A DNA stretch of 25,504 nt, taken from the IMG/VR virus record IMGVR_UViG_3300017751_000198, positions 1 to 25,504 of that record; one strand, 5' to 3'. The translations under genes and the position numbers were made by a program. Every line of letters begins with the position of its first letter. Positions within the stretch are counted from its first letter, which is position 1. Shown here in pieces: positions 22,687-25,504 of the stretch. The stretch is from a virus. The notes under the pieces were generated by a model. It did no database searches and had not been told where the DNA came from. It worked only from the letters and a program-made list of their open reading frames with translations.

Positions 22687-23946
22687 ATGTTTTGGTTAGT
22701 AGAGTCTGAAGACCAATTTAATAGGTTTTGTAATTCAAATTATAAGGAAGCTTTTATTGAAGTTATACCTTATGATAATAGGACTCACCCAACTAAAAAT
22801 AAAATTTGTGCGGTTTATATTCGTCCGTTATTAGCGACAAAAGGTTTTATTGTACCCATTTCCCATAGTGAAACTTTAAATATTAATATAGACAATATAA
22901 TGCGCGTGTTATCACAATATAATAAGTTATATGTACGCGATAAGAAAGAATTTTTACATTATTTTCCACTAAAAACTCTTTTTGACATCACCCTCACATC
23001 TAATACGTATATACAAGAATACACACAAACCCACTCCTACTTCTATAGCAAAAAAGGAGATAGAAAAGATTTAAACCGCATTATTCCGATAGTAAAACAT
23101 TATGAATATTGTGAAAATACATTTAACATTTTAAAAGATAAAATCAATGAGCCAATCAATGAATTCAACAACACAAAAACTACAGTGGTATTCAACGCCT
23201 TGGAGCGAAGTGGTTTACGAATTGACAGAGAAAAATTCGAATCGTACTTTCACCCTATCGATGGAGAATACACCCACACGCAATACAACTTTAAAACCCT
23301 TACAGGACGACCAAGTAATAAATTCAAAGGAGTAAATTATGCCGCACTTAATAAAGACAACGGATCAAGAGAGTGTTTTATCCCTCGTAATAACAGTTTT
23401 ATTGAGTTTGATATTGGTGCTTATCATCCTACTTTGTTGGCTAAGTTGGTGGGTTATGATTTTGGTGATCAAGACATTCACATGGCCTTTGCGAAAATGT
23501 ATGGTGTGGATTACAAAAAGGCTAAAGAATTAACATTTAAACAACTATACGGAGGAGTTTTCGACCAATATAAAGATCTGGAATTCTTTAAAAAAGTACA
23601 AGTATATACTGACGATTTGTGGACTAAATTCCAAAATGAAGGCTTCATTGAGTGTCCTATTTCAAAACATCGTTTTGAAAAATCTAAGTTAGAAGATATG
23701 AAACCACAAAAACTGTTGAATTATTTACTCCAAAACTTGGAGACATCATACAACGTTTGTATATTGTGGGAAATAATAAAGTTATTAAAAAACAAAAAAA
23801 CAAAATTAATACTTTATACTTATGATAGTTTCCTTTTCGACTTTAGTAAGGAAGAAAAAGAATTATATAAAAGTATTATGAGTTTATTTAAAAAATATAA
23901 ATTACAAATAAAATCAAGTTATGGAGATACCTACAATTTCAAATAG
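22687..23946 (+). CDS. Compact family-A DNA polymerase with degenerate exonuclease-like domain
   Basis: A 419-aa polymerase of the PolA family. The TGRPS motif and following GVNYAAL (about 214-225) match TGR-lSS-x-NlQNiP. Motif A is FDIGAYHPTLLAKL with D242; motif B is K280-x3-F284-x3-Y288-GG; motif C is TYDSFLF with D380. Both metal-binding Asp are present. The usual His-Asp-Glu of motif C is Tyr-Asp-Ser, and the Arg normally four residues before the motif B Lys is Tyr276. The N-terminal 150 residues look like a 3'-5' exonuclease fold that has lost its DxE motif (EAFIEVIPYDN) and has HYEYCENT in place of Y-x3-D. It is far shorter than a Klenow fragment (about 605 aa). Arg codons of the CGN type are much more common than in the tail genes. 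Most T4-like phages use a family-B polymerase (gp43) instead. Confidence 0.8.
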   Translation: MFWLVESEDQFNRFCNSNYKEAFIEVIPYDNRTHPTKNKICAVYIRPLLATKGFIVPISHSETLNINIDNIMRVLSQYNKLYVRDKKEFLHYFPLKTLFDITLTSNTYIQEYTQTHSYFYSKKGDRKDLNRIIPIVKHYEYCENTFNILKDKINEPINEFNNTKTTVVFNALERSGLRIDREKFESYFHPIDGEYTHTQYNFKTLTGRPSNKFKGVNYAALNKDNGSRECFIPRNNSFIEFDIGAYHPTLLAKLVGYDFGDQDIHMAFAKMYGVDYKKAKELTFKQLYGGVFDQYKDLEFFKKVQVYTDDLWTKFQNEGFIECPISKHRFEKSKLEDMKPQKLLNYLLQNLETSYNVCILWEIIKLLKNKKTKLILYTYDSFLFDFSKEEKELYKSIMSLFKKYKLQIKSSYGDTYNFK

Positions 23947-23956
23947 ATCTGTTAAT

Positions 23957-24394
23957 ATGTATACAGTAGATGACTTTCAGGAGTTTGAAAACTTAAACAT
24001 AACAGATTTGAATAATAAATTATTTTGCACATTTACAACATTAGATGACTTAGATGAGTTACTCAATCGTATTACCACCAGTTATCAAGTAATGTACAAC
24101 AAAATATTTGTATTGCATATTAAAAGCAATAATGAATATGTTTGTACTTACAATATTGAGCAAGGTAATACTGAAGGACTACCAGCTAATACAATAATGG
24201 TGCACAGAAAAAAAGATACAAATACATTATATACTATAAATGCTTTAAATGAGCTAATTAAAAAATTAAATGGGGGTGTTGTTGATACGCGATTCCCAAT
24301 TGATTGGCAGCATTATAGAAATACAGTTCTACTTACTCAACATGATGAGTTAAAACAATTAAAAACAAAAATTCACAAGATTATTGAACTTTAG
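23957..24394 (+). CDS. Protein of unknown function between polymerase and gp32
   Basis: I chose ATG 23957, giving 145 residues starting MYTVDDFQEFENLNITDLNN. An upstream ATG at 23921 is in frame and would add 12 residues, but would overlap the end of the polymerase gene by 26 nt. The N-terminal part is acidic and helical; the middle (VMYNKIFVLHIKSNNEYVCT, then YNIEQG) is a small beta region. After that, INALNELIKKLNGGVVDTRF and a Lys-rich C-terminal helix suggest an alpha/beta fold. No Cys cluster or nucleotide-binding motif is visible. Its place between polymerase and gp32 suggests a role in replication, such as a loader or gp32 partner (by position only, as with T4 gp59 and gp33). I see no sequence evidence for either. 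Confidence 0.65.
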   Translation: MYTVDDFQEFENLNITDLNNKLFCTFTTLDDLDELLNRITTSYQVMYNKIFVLHIKSNNEYVCTYNIEQGNTEGLPANTIMVHRKKDTNTLYTINALNELIKKLNGGVVDTRFPIDWQHYRNTVLLTQHDELKQLKTKIHKIIEL

Positions 24395-24395
24395 T

Positions 24396-24424
24396 TTGGT
24401 AGTCTGAAGAAAAGTTCTTATATT
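24396..24424 (+). promoter_or_regulatory. Putative early/middle promoter for gp32
   Basis: TTGGTA (24396-24401), a 17-nt spacer and TATATT (24419-24424) stand in the 68-nt gap before the gp32 ATG, predicting a leader of roughly 30 nt that is almost pure A/T. The box pair is the same as at 1475 and 22641. gp32 is needed in stoichiometric amounts, so its own promoter makes sense. Confidence 0.55.
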
Positions 24425-24462
24425 AACAGAGTTATTAAATTTAAAATTAAAAAGTTATAAAC

Positions 24463-25299
24463 ATGGATTTAAACGCAATTAAAAAACGTCTAGGTGAGAT
24501 GCAAAGCCAGACAAACAACAATGGTGGTAATTCAAAACAGTTATTTTGGAAACCCTCAGTAGGTAAACAAGTCGTAAGAGTTGTTCCTAACAAGTACAAC
24601 AAAGAATTCCCTTTTACAGAAATGAAATTCTACTATGGAATTGGTAGTAAACGAGTAATGGCTTCTCCTTCAAATTGGGGTGAGAAAGATCCAATTATGG
24701 AATTTGCTAAACAACTTCGTGGAACTAATGATAAAGAAAATTGGAGATTAGCTAAAAAGTTAGACCCAAAAACACGTATCTTTGCTCCTGTAGTAGTTCG
24801 TGGTGAAGAAAGTGAAGGAGTTAAACTATGGCAATTCGGTAAAGAAGTTTACCAAGAATTTCTAAATATGGCTGCTGATGATGAAATTGGAGATTATACA
24901 GATATGGCTCAAGGTAGAGATATCAAATTAACTACTGTAGGACCAGAATCAACAGGTACTCCTTATAATAAAACATCAATTGGACCATCATTAAAAACAT
25001 CTCCTATTGCAGAAGATTCTGCTATGGTAGAAACATTATTAAATGATCAAGCTGATCCTATGAAAGTATTTAAACCACTTTCTTATGATGAAATGAAATC
25101 AGCACTTCAAGAATGGTTAGCTCCAGAAGGAAGTGATGAAGAAGGATCAATCGTCTCAGAACCTGCTGTTGCTTTTGATAGTGATGTTAAAAAATCTAAT
25201 TATTCATTAGATACTACAGCAACAACAGTTAAAAAGTCAAAAGCAGCTCAATTTGATGATTTGTTTAATGATGATAAAACAGACGATTTACCGTTTTAA
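24463..25299 (+). CDS. 32: Single-stranded DNA-binding protein (gp32-like)
   Basis: A 278-aa gp32-type SSB. The N-terminal MDLNAIKKRLGEMQSQ resembles the gp32 basic B-domain that makes binding cooperative. The core contains QLFWKPSVGKQVVRVVPNKY then EFPFTEMKFYYGIG, and the family segment KLWQFGKEVYQEFLNMAADD. The loop where T4 gp32 has its zinc-binding His and Cys reads SKRVMASPSNWGEKDPIMEF, and the entire protein has no Cys or His, so zinc binding is impossible. The C-terminal 50 residues are acidic and Ser/Thr-rich, and the protein ends DDKTDDLPF, strikingly like the D-D-D-I-P-F tip of bacterial SSB. It coats ssDNA during replication and recombination and is followed after 10 nt by uvsX. 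Confidence 0.88.
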   Translation: MDLNAIKKRLGEMQSQTNNNGGNSKQLFWKPSVGKQVVRVVPNKYNKEFPFTEMKFYYGIGSKRVMASPSNWGEKDPIMEFAKQLRGTNDKENWRLAKKLDPKTRIFAPVVVRGEESEGVKLWQFGKEVYQEFLNMAADDEIGDYTDMAQGRDIKLTTVGPESTGTPYNKTSIGPSLKTSPIAEDSAMVETLLNDQADPMKVFKPLSYDEMKSALQEWLAPEGSDEEGSIVSEPAVAFDSDVKKSNYSLDTTATTVKKSKAAQFDDLFNDDKTDDLPF

Positions 25300-25309
25300 T
25301 TAAAACTAC

Positions 25310-25504
25310 ATGGCAAGAAAGAAAAAATCACTATCGGAGGCAGTCTCCTCAGAAATTAAAGCAAATTTTAATTTAGATGGATTTAAATCTAAAAAAGGTT
25401 TAACATCAAAAGCTAAATTTAAAGAACAAGAATGGATTCCTCTTTCTGATGCTTATCAAGAAATTACTTCGGTTCCTGGAATTCCAATGGGGCATATTGT
25501 TTTA
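25310..25504 (+). CDS. uvsX: UvsX/RecA-like recombinase, N-terminal part (partial)
   Basis: An ATG at 25310, 10 nt after the gp32 stop, opens a frame that runs off the window edge after 65 codons. The start ARKKKSLSEAVSSEIKANFN is basic and helical, and is followed by EWIPLSDAYQEITSVPGIPM then GHIVL. The W-(I/V)-P-L-S-x-A / lPGiP-x-G-h-v-l pattern is that of phage UvsX recombinases just before the Walker A loop, which would lie beyond the window. UvsX forms filaments on ssDNA, displacing gp32, and drives recombination-dependent replication; adjacency to gp32 fits. The ATPase motifs cannot be checked here. Confidence 0.8.
   Translation, partial: MARKKKSLSEAVSSEIKANFNLDGFKSKKGLTSKAKFKEQEWIPLSDAYQEITSVPGIPMGHIVL

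Noticed and set aside
23147-23533. Two short + strand ORFs (62 and 64 aa) inside the polymerase gene
   Set aside because: Both are in other frames over the conserved polymerase motifs and show no protein-like features; they are shadows.
1-25504. tRNA genes, CRISPR arrays, insertion sequences, integrase or attachment sites
   Set aside because: I looked for cloverleaf-like segments, regularly spaced repeats, transposase motifs and terminal inverted repeats and saw none. Gaps between genes are all under about 105 nt.

Overview
The window is a stretch of a large, A+T-rich tailed-phage genome with a contractile tail (T4-like myovirus). Every gene I can support lies on the + strand. The anchors are a tail sheath (gp18-like), a tail tube (gp19-like), a PF12322-type tail/baseplate protein (gp26-like), a tape measure, a gp27-like hub, a gp32-like ssDNA-binding protein and the start of a UvsX/RecA-like recombinase. 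Start codons are preceded by A/T-rich sequence with no Shine-Dalgarno motif, and three promoter-like sites resemble the Bacteroidota TTG / TAnnTTTG pattern. The host is therefore probably a Bacteroidota (flavobacterium-like) cell; this is inference.

Layout. (1) 1-1473: end of a virion protein, a GAMT/RMT2-type methyltransferase, and a beta-rich probable fibre protein. (2) 1475-6887: a glycosylation cassette behind its own promoter-like site, made of a 900-aa multi-domain glycosyltransferase, a GT4-type glycosyltransferase, and a methyltransferase fused to a TibC/BAHT-type protein O-heptosyltransferase; the genes overlap by 4 and 11 nt. (3) 6916-9096: a long fibre protein and a small coiled-coil protein. 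(4) 9149-22609: the tail module, in the order sheath, tube, chaperone with a probable frameshifted extension, tape measure, a small protein, a U-position protein, a LysM/X-like protein, a hub with a C-terminal CHAP peptidase, and one more probable structural protein. The order parallels the P2 series FI-FII-E/E'-T-U-X-D. (5) 22641-25504: a replication/recombination module with a very compact family-A DNA polymerase, an unknown protein, gp32 and uvsX (cut by the window edge).

Two classes of putative promoter stand out. TTGG-(N)-17-TATATT sites precede the glycosyltransferase cassette, the polymerase and gp32. A TAATATTTATAA(C/T) element precedes most of the structural genes. The strongest novelty candidates are a +1 or -2 programmed frameshift on a T7 run just after a strong hairpin (13038-13087), and the phage-borne protein-glycosylation and methylation cassette lying between fibre genes. 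All product names come from reading motifs by eye; no database search was possible.
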